Positions 1-14,205 of a DNA stretch of 64,000 bases are shown piece after piece (position 1 is the first letter of the stretch; each line of letters begins with the position of its first letter). The stretch is from Euwallacea fornicatus. Taxonomy: Eukaryota > Arthropoda > Insecta > Coleoptera > Curculionidae. Both the position numbers and the translations under genes were made by a program. Where the stretch lies: assembly GCF_040115645.1 (NCBI RefSeq), contig NW_027096051.1, forward strand, positions 310,001 through 374,000, written 5' to 3'. The notes beneath the pieces were generated by a model. The model made no database searches. It was not told the DNA's origin and was given only the letters and a program-made list of their open reading frames with translations.

Positions 1-2642
1 CGACAAATGACGACCAAATGTCTTAAACAAAGTGTCTAATTAATCAGCTCGACGGGATCGTTAAGATGACACAACAGATCATGATTGCATCTTGTTGAAT
101 TTCCCAGAAAAATAGTACTTTATGTGCTCAAATACACAACTTTTGTGACTTTTCAAATTTTGAATCTCGTTAACTTCGACAAATGATGACCAAATGTCTT
201 AAACAAAGTGTCAAATTAATCAGCTCGACGGGATCGTTAAGATGACACAGCACATCATGATTGTATCTTGTTGAATTTCCCAGAAAAATAGTACTTTATG
301 TGCTCAAACACTCAAATTGTGTGACTTTTCTAACTTTGAAGCTCGTTAACTCCGACAAACGATGACCAAATGTCTTAAACAAAGTGTCTAATTAATCAGC
401 TCGACGGGATCGTTAAGATGACACAACAGATCATGATTGCATCTTGTTGAATTTCCCAGAAAAATAGTACTTTAAATGCTCAAACACTTAAATTGCTTGA
501 CTTTTAAAATTTTGAATCTCGTTAACTTCGACAAATGACGACTAAATGTCTTAAACAAAGTGTCTAATTAATCAGCTCGACGGGATCGTTAAGATGACAC
601 AGCACATCATGATTGTATCTTGTTGAATTTCCCAGAAAAATAGTACTTTATGTGCTCAAACACACAACTTTTGTGACTTTTCAAATTTTGAATCTCGTTA
701 ACTTCGACAAATGACGACTAAATGTCTTAAACAAAGTGTCAAATTAATCAGCTCGACGGGATCGTTAAGATGACACAGCACATCATGATTGTATCTTGTT
801 GAATTTCCCAGAAAAATAGTACTTTATGTGCTCAAACACTTAAATTGCGTGACTTTTCAAATTTTGAATCTCATTAACTTCGACAAATGACGACTAAATG
901 TCTTAAACAAAGTGTCTAATTGATTAGCTCGACGGGATCGTTAAGATGACACAACAGATCATGATTGCATCTTGTTGAATTTCCCAGAAAAATAGTACTT
1001 TAAATGCTCAAACACTTAAATTGCTTGACTTTTAAAATTTTGAATCTCGTTAACTTCGACAAATGACAACTAAATGTCTTAAACAAAGTGTCAAATTAAT
1101 CAGCTCGACGGGATCGTTAAGATGACACAGCACATCATGATTGTATCTTGTTGAATTTCCCAGAAAAATAGTACTTTAAGTTCTCAGACACACAACTTTT
1201 GTGACTTTTCAAATTTTGAAGCTCGATAACTTCGACAAATGATGACCAAATGTCTTAAACAAAGTGTCAAATTAATCAGCTCGACGGGATCGTTAACATG
1301 ACACAACACATCATGATTGCATCTTGTCGACTTTCCCAGAAAAATAGTACTTTAAGTTCTCAGACACACAACTTTTGTGACTTTTCAAGTTTTGAAGCTC
1401 GATAACTTCGATAAATGATGACCAAATGTCTTAAACAAAGTGTCTAATTAATCAGCTCGACGGGATCGTTAAGATGACACAACAGATCATGATTGCATCT
1501 TGTTGAATTTCCCAGAAAAATAGTACTTTATGTGCTCAAACACTCAAATTGTGTGACTTTTCAAATTTTGAATCTCGTTAACTTCGACAAATGACGACTA
1601 AATGTCTTAAACAAAGTGTCTAATTGATTAGCTCGACGGGATCGTTAAGATGACACAACAGATCATGGTTGCATCTTTTTGAATTTCCCAGAAAAATAGT
1701 ACTTTATGTGCTCAAACACTCAAATTGTGTGACTTTTCTAACTTTGAAGCTCGTTAACTCCGACAAACGATGACCAAATGTCTTAAACAAAGTGTCAAAT
1801 TAATCAGCGCGACGAGATCTTTAAGATGACACAACACATCATGGTTGCATCTTGTTGAATTTCCAAGAAAAATAGTACTTTATGTGCTCAAATACACAAC
1901 TTTTGTGACTTTTCAAATTTTGAATCTCGTTAACTTCGACAAATGATGACCAAATGTCTTAAACGAAGTGTCAAATTAATCAGCTCGACGGGATCGTTAA
2001 GATAACACAACAGATCATGATTGAATCTTGTTGAATTTCCCAGAAAAATAGTACTTTATGTGCTCAAATACACAACTTTTGTGACTTTTCTAACTTTGAA
2101 GCTCGTTAACTCCGACAAACGATGACCAAATGTCTTAAACAAAGTGTCTAATTAATCAGCTCGACGGGATCGTTAAGATGACACAACAGATCATGATTGC
2201 ATCTTGTTGAATTTCCCAGAAAAATAGTACTTTAAATGCTCAAACACTTAAATTGCTTGACTTTTCAAATTTTGAATCTCGTTAACTTCGACAAATGACG
2301 ACTAAATGTCTTAAACAAAGTGTCAAATTAATCAGCTCGACGGGATCGTTAAGATAACACAACAGATCATGATTGAATCTTGTTGAATTTCCCAGAAAAA
2401 TAGTACTTTATGTGCTCAAACACTTAAATTGCGTGACTTCACATTTTGAATCTCGTTAACTTCGACAAATGACGACTAAATGTCTTAAACAAAGTGTCAA
2501 ATTAATCAGCTCGACGGGATCGTTAAGATGACACAGCACATCATGATTGTATCTTGTTGAATTTCCCAGAAAAATAGTACTTTAAGTTCTCAGACACACA
2601 ACTTTTGTGACTTTTCAAATTTTGAAGCTCGATAACTTCGAC

Positions 2643-4467
2643 AAATGATGACCAAATGTCTTAAACAAAGTGTCTAATTAATCAGCTCGACGGGATCGTT
2701 AAGATGACACAACAGATCATGATTGCATCTTGTTGAATTTCCCAGAAAAATAGTACTTTATGTGCTCAAACACTCAAATTGTGTGACTTTTCAAATTTTG
2801 AATCTCGTTAACTTCGACAAATGACGACTAAATGTCTTAAACAAAGTGTCAAATTAATCAGCTCGACGGGATCGTCAAGATGAACAACACATCATGATTG
2901 AATCTTGTTGAATTTCCCAGAAAAATAGTACTTTATGTTCTCAGACACACAACTTTTGTGACTTTTCAAGTTTTGAAGCTCGATAACTTCGATAAATGAT
3001 GACCAAATGTCTTAAACAAAGTGTCTAATTAATCAGCTCGACGGGATCGTTAAGATGACACAACAGATCATGATTGCATCTTGTTGAATTTCCCAGAAAA
3101 ATAGTACTTTATGTGCTCAAACACTCAAATTGTGTGACTTTTCAAATTTTGAATCTCGTTAACTTCGACAAATGACGACTAAATGTCTTAAACAAAGTGT
3201 CAAATTAATCAGCTCGACGGGATCGTTAAGATGAACAACACATCATGATTGAATCTTGTTGAATTTCCCAGAAAAATAGTACTTTAAGTGCTCAAATACA
3301 CAACTTTTGTGACTTTTCAAATTTTGAATCTCGTTAACTTCGACAAATGACGACTAAATGTCTTAAACAAAGTGTCAAATTAATCAGCTCGACGGGATCG
3401 TTAAGATGAACAACACATCATGATTGCATCTTGTTGAATTTCCCAGAAAAATAGTACTTTAAGTGCTCAAATACACAACTTTTGTGACTTTTCAAATTTT
3501 GAATCTCGATAACTTCGACAAATGACGACCAAATGTCTTAAACAAAGTGTCTAATTAATCAGCTCGACGGGATCGTTAAGATGACACAACAGATCATGAT
3601 TGCATCTTGTTGAATTTCCCAGAAAAATAGTACTTTAAATGCTCAAACACTTAAATTGCTTGACTTTTCAAATTTTGAAGCTCGATAACTTCGACAAATG
3701 ACGACTAAATGTCTTAAACAAAGTGTCTAATTAATCAGCTCGACGGGATCGTTAAGATGACACAACAGATCATGGTTGCATCTTTTTGAATTTCCCAGAA
3801 AAATAGTACTTTATGTGCTCAAACACTCAAATTGTGTGACTTTTCTAACTTTGAAGCTCGTTAACTCCGACAAACGATGACCAAATGTCTTAAACAAAGT
3901 GTCAAATTAATCAGCGCGACGAGATCTTTAAGATGACACAACACATCATGGTTGCATCTTGTTGAATTTCCAAGAAAAATAGTACTTTATGTGCTCAAAT
4001 ACACAACTTTTGTGACTTTTCAAATTTTGAATCTCGTTAACTTCGACAAATGATGACCAAATGTCTTAAACGAAGTGTCAAATTAATCAGCTCGACGGGA
4101 TCGTTAAGATAACACAACAGATCATGATTGAATCTTGTTGAATTTCCCAGAAAAATAGTACTTTAAGTGCTCAAATACACAACTTTTGTGACTTTTCAAA
4201 TTTTGAATCTCGTTAACTTCGACAAATGACGACTAAATGTCTTAAACAAAGTGTCAAATTAATCAGCTCGACGGGATCGTTAAGATGAACAACACATCAT
4301 GATTGCATCTTGTTGAATTTCCCAGAAAAATAGTACTTTAAGTGCTCAAATACACAACTTTTGTGACTTTTCAAATTTTGAATCTCGATAACTTCGACAA
4401 ATGACGACCAAATGTCTTAAACAAAGTGTCTAATTAATCAGCTCGACGGGATCGTTAAGATGACACA
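2643..4467 (+). repeat. Left block duplication, copy 1 (offset 3,865 bp)
   Basis: This stretch of a little over ten monomers reappears at 6,508-8,332, shifted by 3,865 bases, which is 22 monomers minus seven single-base deletions. Private markers line up at the same offset: the 1-bp-deletion motif 'gaacaac' at 2,882, 3,233 and 4,287 pairs with 6,747, 7,098 and 8,152, and 'gcgcgacgag' at 3,914 pairs with 7,779. I saw no difference between the two copies when reading line by line, but I could not align them by computer. The copies diverge at 2,642 versus 6,507 on the left and at 4,468 versus 8,333 on the right. Confidence 0.85.
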
Positions 4468-6063
4468 GCACATCATGATTGTATCTTGTTGAATTTCCCA
4501 GAAAAATAGTACTTTAAGTTCTCAGACACACAACTTTTGTGACTTTTCAAATTTTGAAGCTCGATAACTTCGACAAATGATGACCAAATGTCTTAAACAA
4601 AGTGTCAAATTAATCAGCTCGACGGGATCGTTAACATGACACAACACATCATGATTGCATCTTGTCGACTTTCCCAGAAAAATAGTACTTTAAGTTCTCA
4701 GACACACAACTTTTGTGACTTTTCAAGTTTTGAAGCTCGATAACTTCGATAAATGATGACCAAATGTCTTAAACAAAGTGTCTAATTAATCAGCTCGACG
4801 GGATCGTTAAGATGACACAACAGATCATGATTGCATCTTGTTGAATTTCCCAGAAAAATAGTACTTTATGTGCTCAAACACTCAAATTGTGTGACTTTTC
4901 AAATTTTGAATCTCGTTAACTTCGACAAATGACGACTAAATGTCTTAAACAAAGTGTCAAATTAATCAGCTCGACGGGATCGTTAAGATGAACAACACAT
5001 CATGATTGAATCTTGTTGAATTTCCCAGAAAAATAGTACTTTATGTTCTCAGACACACAACTTTTGTGACTTTTCAAGTTTTGAAGCTCGATAACTTCGA
5101 TAAATGATGACCAAATGTCTTAAACAAAGTGTCTAATTAATCAGCTCGACGGGATCGTTAAGATGACACAACAGATCATGATTGCATCTTGTTGAATTTC
5201 CCAGAAAAATAGTACTTTATGTGCTCAAACACTCAAATTGTGTGACTTTTCAAATTTTGAATCTCGTTAACTTCGACAAATGACGACTAAATGTCTTAAA
5301 CAAAGTGTCAAATTAATCAGCTCGACGGGATCGTTAAGATGAACAACACATCATGATTGAATCTTGTTGAATTTCCCAGAAAAATAGTACTTTAAGTGCT
5401 CAAATACACAACTTTTGTGACTTTTCAAATTTTGAATCTCGTTAACTTCGACAAATGACGACTAAATGTCTTAAACAAAGTGTCAAATTAATCAGCTCGA
5501 CGGGATCGTTAAGATGAACAACACATCATGATTGCATCTTGTTGAATTTCCCAGAAAAATAGTACTTTAAGTGCTCAAATACACAACTTTTGTGACTTTT
5601 CAAATTTTGAATCTCGATAACTTCGACAAATGACGACCAAATGTCTTAAACAAAGTGTCTAATTAATCAGCTCGACGGGATCGTTAAGATGACACAACAG
5701 ATCATGATTGCATCTTGTTGAATTTCCCAGAAAAATAGTACTTTAAATGCTCAAACACTTAAATTGCTTGACTTTTCAAATTTTGAAGCTCGATAACTTC
5801 GACAAATGACGACTAAATGTCTTAAACAAAGTGTCTAATTAATCAGCTCGACGGGATCGTTAAGATGACACAGCACATCATGATTGTATCTTGTTGAATT
5901 TCCCAGAAAAATAGTACTTTATGTGCTCAAATACACAACTTTTGTGACTTTTCAAATTTTGAAGCTCGATAACTTCGACAAATGATGACCAAATGTCTTA
6001 AACAAAGTGTCAAATTAATCAGCTCGACGGGATCCTCAAGATGACACAACAGATCATGATTGC

Positions 6064-9000
6064 ATCTTGTTGAATTTCCCAGAAAAATAGTACTTTATGT
6101 GCTCAAACACTTAAATTGCGTGACTTTTCAAATTTTGAATCTCGTTAACTTCGACAAATGACAACTAAATGTCTTAAACAAAGTGTCAAATTAATCAGCT
6201 CGACGGGATCGTTAAGATGACACAGCACATCATGATTGTATCTTGTTGAATTTCCCAGAAAAATAGTACTTTAAGTTCTCAGACACACAACTTTTGTGAC
6301 TTTTCAAATTTTGAAGCTCGATAACTTCGACAAATGATGACCAAATGTCTTAAACAAAGTGTCAAATTAATCAGCTCGACGGGATCGTTAACATGACACA
6401 ACACATCATGATTGCATCTTGTCGACTTTCCCAGAAAAATAGTACTTTAAGTTCTCAGACACACAACTTTTGTGACTTTTCAAGTTTTGAAGCTCGATAA
6501 CTTCGATAAATGATGACCAAATGTCTTAAACAAAGTGTCTAATTAATCAGCTCGACGGGATCGTTAAGATGACACAACAGATCATGATTGCATCTTGTTG
6601 AATTTCCCAGAAAAATAGTACTTTATGTGCTCAAACACTCAAATTGTGTGACTTTTCAAATTTTGAATCTCGTTAACTTCGACAAATGACGACTAAATGT
6701 CTTAAACAAAGTGTCAAATTAATCAGCTCGACGGGATCGTCAAGATGAACAACACATCATGATTGAATCTTGTTGAATTTCCCAGAAAAATAGTACTTTA
6801 TGTTCTCAGACACACAACTTTTGTGACTTTTCAAGTTTTGAAGCTCGATAACTTCGATAAATGATGACCAAATGTCTTAAACAAAGTGTCTAATTAATCA
6901 GCTCGACGGGATCGTTAAGATGACACAACAGATCATGATTGCATCTTGTTGAATTTCCCAGAAAAATAGTACTTTATGTGCTCAAACACTCAAATTGTGT
7001 GACTTTTCAAATTTTGAATCTCGTTAACTTCGACAAATGACGACTAAATGTCTTAAACAAAGTGTCAAATTAATCAGCTCGACGGGATCGTTAAGATGAA
7101 CAACACATCATGATTGAATCTTGTTGAATTTCCCAGAAAAATAGTACTTTAAGTGCTCAAATACACAACTTTTGTGACTTTTCAAATTTTGAATCTCGTT
7201 AACTTCGACAAATGACGACTAAATGTCTTAAACAAAGTGTCAAATTAATCAGCTCGACGGGATCGTTAAGATGAACAACACATCATGATTGCATCTTGTT
7301 GAATTTCCCAGAAAAATAGTACTTTAAGTGCTCAAATACACAACTTTTGTGACTTTTCAAATTTTGAATCTCGATAACTTCGACAAATGACGACCAAATG
7401 TCTTAAACAAAGTGTCTAATTAATCAGCTCGACGGGATCGTTAAGATGACACAACAGATCATGATTGCATCTTGTTGAATTTCCCAGAAAAATAGTACTT
7501 TAAATGCTCAAACACTTAAATTGCTTGACTTTTCAAATTTTGAAGCTCGATAACTTCGACAAATGACGACTAAATGTCTTAAACAAAGTGTCTAATTAAT
7601 CAGCTCGACGGGATCGTTAAGATGACACAACAGATCATGGTTGCATCTTTTTGAATTTCCCAGAAAAATAGTACTTTATGTGCTCAAACACTCAAATTGT
7701 GTGACTTTTCTAACTTTGAAGCTCGTTAACTCCGACAAACGATGACCAAATGTCTTAAACAAAGTGTCAAATTAATCAGCGCGACGAGATCTTTAAGATG
7801 ACACAACACATCATGGTTGCATCTTGTTGAATTTCCAAGAAAAATAGTACTTTATGTGCTCAAATACACAACTTTTGTGACTTTTCAAATTTTGAATCTC
7901 GTTAACTTCGACAAATGATGACCAAATGTCTTAAACGAAGTGTCAAATTAATCAGCTCGACGGGATCGTTAAGATAACACAACAGATCATGATTGAATCT
8001 TGTTGAATTTCCCAGAAAAATAGTACTTTAAGTGCTCAAATACACAACTTTTGTGACTTTTCAAATTTTGAATCTCGTTAACTTCGACAAATGACGACTA
8101 AATGTCTTAAACAAAGTGTCAAATTAATCAGCTCGACGGGATCGTTAAGATGAACAACACATCATGATTGCATCTTGTTGAATTTCCCAGAAAAATAGTA
8201 CTTTAAGTGCTCAAATACACAACTTTTGTGACTTTTCAAATTTTGAATCTCGATAACTTCGACAAATGACGACCAAATGTCTTAAACAAAGTGTCTAATT
8301 AATCAGCTCGACGGGATCGTTAAGATGACACAACAGATCATGATTGCATCTTGTTGAATTTCCCAGAAAAATAGTACTTTAAATGCTCAAACACTTAAAT
8401 TGCTTGACTTTTCAAATTTTGAAGCTCGATAACTTCGACAAATGACGACTAAATGTCTTAAACAAAGTGTCTAATTAATCAGCTCGACGGGATCGTTAAG
8501 ATGACACAGCACATCATGATTGTATCTTGTTGAATTTCCCAGAAAAATAGTACTTTATGTGCTCAAACACTCAAATTGTGTGACTTTTCTAACTTTGAAG
8601 CTCGTTAACTCCGACAAACGATGACCAAATGTCTTAAACAAAGTGTCTAATTAATCAGCTCGACGGGATCGTTAAGATGACACAACAGATCATGATTGCA
8701 TCTTGTTGAATTTCCCAGAAAAATAGTACTTTAAATGCTCAAACACTTAAATTGCTTGACTTTTAAAATTTTGAATCTCGTTAACTTCGACAAATGACGA
8801 CTAAATGTCTTAAACAAAGTGTCTAATTAATCAGCTCGACGGGATCGTTAAGATGACACAGCACATCATGATTGTATCTTGTTGAATTTCCCAGAAAAAT
8901 AGTACTTTATGTGCTCAAACACTTAAATTGCGTGACTTTTCAAATTTTGAATCTCATTAACTTCGACAAATGACGACTAAATGTCTTAAACAAAGTGTCT

Positions 9001-9403
9001 AATTGATTAGCTCGACGGGATCGTTAAGATGACACAACAGATCATGGTTGCATCTTTTTGAATTTCCCAGAAAAATAGTACTTTATGTGCTCAAACACTC
9101 AAATTGTGTGACTTTTCTAACTTTGAAGCTCGTTAACTCCGACAAACGATGACCAAATGTCTTAAACAAAGTGTCAAATTAATCAGCGCGACGAGATCTT
9201 TAAGATGACACAACACATCATGGTTGCATCTTGTTGAATTTCCAAGAAAAATAGTACTTTATGTGCTCAAATACACAACTTTTGTGACTTTTCAAATTTT
9301 GAATCTCGTTAACTTCGACAAATGATGACCAAATGTCTTAAACGAAGTGTCAAATTAATGAGCTCGACGGGATCGTTAAGATAACACAACAGATCATGAT
9401 TGA
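6064..9403 (+). repeat. Left 19-monomer HOR, copy 1 (about 3,340 bp)
   Basis: The marker 'gacaactaaatg' occurs at 6,160, 9,500 and 12,841, a spacing of 3,340 and 3,341 bases. This equals 19 monomers less three or four single-base deletions. Identity with the next copy starts at 6,064 (the bases at 6,063 and 9,403 differ). Another marker, 'gcgcgacgag', occurs at 7,779 and 9,186 in this copy and at 10,768 and 12,175 in the next. Similar leading blocks with 'gacaactaaatg' also occur at 1,065 and 17,233, so the series has further dispersed relatives. Confidence 0.8.
6508..8332 (+). repeat. Left block duplication, copy 2 (offset 3,865 bp)
   Basis: Second copy of the block at 2,643-4,467, carrying the same ordered variants. 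It overlaps the first unit of the 19-monomer series that starts at 6,064, so the two duplication histories are superimposed. The three 'gaacaac' markers, spaced about 351 and 175 bases at the left end of the block, recur again near 4,988, 13,427 and 15,712. Parts of this block have therefore been copied at least five times in the left domain. Confidence 0.83.
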
Positions 9404-12400
9404 ATCTTGTTGAATTTCCCAGAAAAATAGTACTTTATGTGCTCAAACACTTAAATTGCGTGACTTTTCAAATTTTGAATCTCGTTAACTTCGACAAATG
9501 ACAACTAAATGTCTTAAACAAAGTGTCAAATTAATCAGCTCGACGGGATCGTTAAGATGACACAGCACATCATGATTGTATCTTGTTGAATTTCCCAGAA
9601 AAATAGTACTTTAAGTTCTCAGACACACAACTTTTGTGACTTTTCAAATTTTGAAGCTCGATAACTTCGACAAATGATGACCAAATGTCTTAAACAAAGT
9701 GTCAAATTAATCAGCTCGACGGGATCGTTAACATGACACAACACATCATGATTGCATCTTGTCGACTTTCCCAGAAAAATAGTACTTTAAGTTCTCAGAC
9801 ACACAACTTTTGTGACTTTTCAAGTTTTGAAGCTCGATAACTTCGATAAATGATGACCAAATGTCTTAAACAAAGTGTCTAATTAATCAGCTCGACGGGA
9901 TCGTTAAGATGACACAACAGATCATGATTGCATCTTGTTGAATTTCCCAGAAAAATAGTACTTTATGTGCTCAAACACTCAAATTGTGTGACTTTTCAAA
10001 TTTTGAATCTCGTTAACTTCGACAAATGACGACTAAATGTCTTAAACAAAGTGTCAAATTAATCAGCTCGACGGGATCGTCAAGATGAACAACACATCAT
10101 GATTGAATCTTGTTGAATTTCCCAGAAAAATAGTACTTTAAGTGCTCAAATACACAACTTTTGTGACTTTTCAAATTTTGAATCTCGTTAACTTCGACAA
10201 ATGACGACTAAATGTCTTAAACAAAGTGTCAAATTAATCAGCTCGACGGGATCGTTAAGATGAACAACACATCATGATTGCATCTTGTTGAATTTCCCAG
10301 AAAAATAGTACTTTAAGTGCTCAAATACACAACTTTTGTGACTTTTCAAATTTTGAATCTCGATAACTTCGACAAATGACGACCAAATGTCTTAAACAAA
10401 GTGTCTAATTAATCAGCTCGACGGGATCGTTAAGATGACACAACAGATCATGATTGCATCTTGTTGAATTTCCCAGAAAAATAGTACTTTAAATGCTCAA
10501 ACACTTAAATTGCTTGACTTTTCAAATTTTGAAGCTCGATAACTTCGACAAATGACGACTAAATGTCTTAAACAAAGTGTCTAATTAATCAGCTCGACGG
10601 GATCGTTAAGATGACACAACAGATCATGGTTGCATCTTTTTGAATTTCCCAGAAAAATAGTACTTTATGTGCTCAAACACTCAAATTGTGTGACTTTTCT
10701 AACTTTGAAGCTCGTTAACTCCGACAAACGATGACCAAATGTCTTAAACAAAGTGTCAAATTAATCAGCGCGACGAGATCTTTAAGATGACACAACACAT
10801 CATGGTTGCATCTTGTTGAATTTCCAAGAAAAATAGTACTTTATGTGCTCAAATACACAACTTTTGTGACTTTTCAAATTTTGAATCTCGTTAACTTCGA
10901 CAAATGATGACCAAATGTCTTAAACGAAGTGTCAAATTAATCAGCTCGACGGGATCGTTAAGATAACACAACAGATCATGATTGAATCTTGTTGAATTTC
11001 CCAGAAAAATAGTACTTTAAGTGCTCAAATACACAACTTTTGTGACTTTTCAAATTTTGAATCTCGTTAACTTCGACAAATGACGACTAAATGTCTTAAA
11101 CAAAGTGTCAAATTAATCAGCTCGACGGGATCGTTAAGATGAACAACACATCATGATTGCATCTTGTTGAATTTCCCAGAAAAATAGTACTTTAAGTGCT
11201 CAAATACACAACTTTTGTGACTTTTCAAATTTTGAATCTCGATAACTTCGACAAATGACGACCAAATGTCTTAAACAAAGTGTCTAATTAATCAGCTCGA
11301 CGGGATCGTTAAGATGACACAACAGATCATGATTGCATCTTGTTGAATTTCCCAGAAAAATAGTACTTTAAATGCTCAAACACTTAAATTGCTTGACTTT
11401 TCAAATTTTGAAGCTCGATAACTTCGACAAATGACGACTAAATGTCTTAAACAAAGTGTCTAATTAATCAGCTCGACGGGATCGTTAAGATGACACAGCA
11501 CATCATGATTGTATCTTGTTGAATTTCCCAGAAAAATAGTACTTTATGTGCTCAAACACTCAAATTGTGTGACTTTTCTAACTTTGAAGCTCGTTAACTC
11601 CGACAAACGATGACCAAATGTCTTAAACAAAGTGTCTAATTAATCAGCTCGACGGGATCGTTAAGATGACACAACAGATCATGATTGCATCTTGTTGAAT
11701 TTCCCAGAAAAATAGTACTTTAAATGCTCAAACACTTAAATTGCTTGACTTTTAAAATTTTGAATCTCGTTAACTTCGACAAATGACGACTAAATGTCTT
11801 AAACAAAGTGTCTAATTAATCAGCTCGACGGGATCGTTAAGATGACACAGCACATCATGATTGTATCTTGTTGAATTTCCCAGAAAAATAGTACTTTATG
11901 TGCTCAAACACTTAAATTGCGTGACTTTTCAAATTTTGAATCTCATTAACTTCGACAAATGACGACTAAATGTCTTAAACAAAGTGTCTAATTGATTAGC
12001 TCGACGGGATCGTTAAGATGACACAACAGATCATGGTTGCATCTTTTTGAATTTCCCAGAAAAATAGTACTTTATGTGCTCAAACACTCAAATTGTGTGA
12101 CTTTTCTAACTTTGAAGCTCGTTAACTCCGACAAACGATGACCAAATGTCTTAAACAAAGTGTCAAATTAATCAGCGCGACGAGATCTTTAAGATGACAC
12201 AACACATCATGGTTGCATCTTGTTGAATTTCCAAGAAAAATAGTACTTTATGTGCTCAAATACACAACTTTTGTGACTTTTCAAATTTTGAATCTCGTTA
12301 ACTTCGACAAATGATGACCAAATGTCTTAAACGAAGTGTCAAATTAATGAGCTCGACGGGATCGTTAAGATAACACAACAGATCATGATTGAATCTTGTT

Positions 12401-12437
12401 GAATTTCCCAGAAAAATAGTACTTTATGTGCTCAAAT
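9404..12437 (+). repeat. Left 19-monomer HOR, copy 2, lacking two monomers
   Basis: The first part of this copy pairs with copy 1 at an offset of 3,340. From about 9,774 onward the pairing is at 2,989 (6,785-9,448 with 9,774-12,437), a drop of 351 bases or two monomers. A private base change, 'aaattaatg' in place of 'aaattaatc', occurs at 9,360 and 12,349, exactly 2,989 apart. Runs such as 'tttaaaatttt' and 'aattgattag' also match at this offset. The simplest reading is a 19-monomer unit that lost two monomers in this copy. One base difference is visible near 10,081 ('gtcaag' against 'gttaag' near 7,091). Confidence 0.8.
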
Positions 12438-12744
12438 ACACAACTTTTGTGACTTTTCTAACTTTGAAGCTCGTTAACTCCGACAAACGATGACCAAATG
12501 TCTTAAACAAAGTGTCTAATTAATCAGCTCGACGGGATCGTTAAGATGACACAGCACATCATGATTGTATCTTGTTGAATTTCCCAGAAAAATAGTACTT
12601 TATGTGCTCAAATACACAACTTTTGTGACTTTTCAAATTTTGAAGCTCGATAACTTCGACAAATGATGACCAAATGTCTTAAACAAAGTGTCAAATTAAT
12701 CAGCTCGACGGGATCCTCAAGATGACACAACAGATCATGATTGC

Positions 12745-14205
12745 ATCTTGTTGAATTTCCCAGAAAAATAGTACTTTATGTGCTCAAACACTTAAATTGC
12801 GTGACTTTTCAAATTTTGAATCTCGTTAACTTCGACAAATGACAACTAAATGTCTTAAACAAAGTGTCAAATTAATCAGCTCGACGGGATCGTTAAGATG
12901 ACACAGCACATCATGATTGTATCTTGTTGAATTTCCCAGAAAAATAGTACTTTAAGTTCTCAGACACACAACTTTTGTGACTTTTCAAATTTTGAAGCTC
13001 GATAACTTCGACAAATGATGACCAAATGTCTTAAACAAAGTGTCAAATTAATCAGCTCGACGGGATCGTTAACATGACACAACACATCATGATTGCATCT
13101 TGTCGACTTTCCCAGAAAAATAGTACTTTAAGTTCTCAGACACACAACTTTTGTGACTTTTCAAATTTTGAAGCTCGATAACTTCGACAAATGATGACCA
13201 AATGTCTTAAACAAAGTGTCTAATTAATCAGCTCGACGGGATCGTTAAGATGACACAACAGATCATGATTGCATCTTGTTGAATTTCCCAGAAAAATAGT
13301 ACTTTATGTGCTCAAACACTCAAATTGTGTGACTTTTCAAATTTTGAATCTCGTTAACTTCGACAAATGACGACTAAATGTCTTAAACAAAGTGTCAAAT
13401 TAATCAGCTCGACGGGATCGTCAAGATGAACAACACATCATGATTGAATCTTGTTGAATTTCCCAGAAAAATAGTACTTTATGTTCTCAGACACACAACT
13501 TTTGTGACTTTTCAAGTTTTGAAGCTCGATAACTTCGATAAATGATGACCAAATGTCTTAAACAAAGTGTCTAATTAATCAGCTCGACGGGATCGTTAAG
13601 ATGACACAACAGATCATGATTGCATCTTGTTGAATTTCCCAGAAAAATAGTACTTTATGTGCTCAAACACTCAAATTGTGTGACTTTTCAAATTTTGAAT
13701 CTCGTTAACTTCGACAAATGACGACTAAATGTCTTAAACAAAGTGTCAAATTAATCAGCTCGACGGGATCGTTAAGATGAACAACACATCATGATTGAAT
13801 CTTGTTGAATTTCCCAGAAAAATAGTACTTTAGGTGCTCAAATACACAACTTTTGTGACTTTTCAAATTTTGAATCTCGTTAACTTCGACAAATGACGAC
13901 TAAATGTCTTAAACAAAGTGTCAAATTAATCAGCTCGACGGGATCGTTAAGATGAACAACACATCATGATTGCATCTTGTTGAATTTCCCAGAAAAATAG
14001 TACTTTAAGTGCTCAAATACACAACTTTTGTGACTTTTCAAATTTTGAATCTCGATAACTTCGACAAATGACGACCAAATGTCTTAAACAAAGTGTCTAA
14101 TTAATCAGCTCGACGGGATCGTTAAGATGACACAACAGATCATGATTGCATCTTGTTGAATTTCCCAGAAAAATAGTACTTTAAATGCTCAAACACTTAA
14201 ATTGC
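12745..14205 (+). repeat. Left 19-monomer HOR, copy 3, partial
   Basis: This part matches copy 1 at an offset of 6,681 bases, which is twice 3,340 plus one (38 monomers less deletions). Homology in fact begins upstream, near 12,526 against 5,845, and includes the unusual 'gatcctcaag' at 6,031 and 12,711. The 'gaacaac' series at 6,747, 7,098 and 7,272 recurs at 13,428, 13,779 and 13,953. A few private changes are visible: 'tttaggtgc' near 13,832 and 'tcaaattttg' for 'tcaagttttg' near 13,161. Pairing ends near 14,206, where 'ttgcttgac' in copy 1 becomes 'ttgcgtgac'. Confidence 0.78.
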
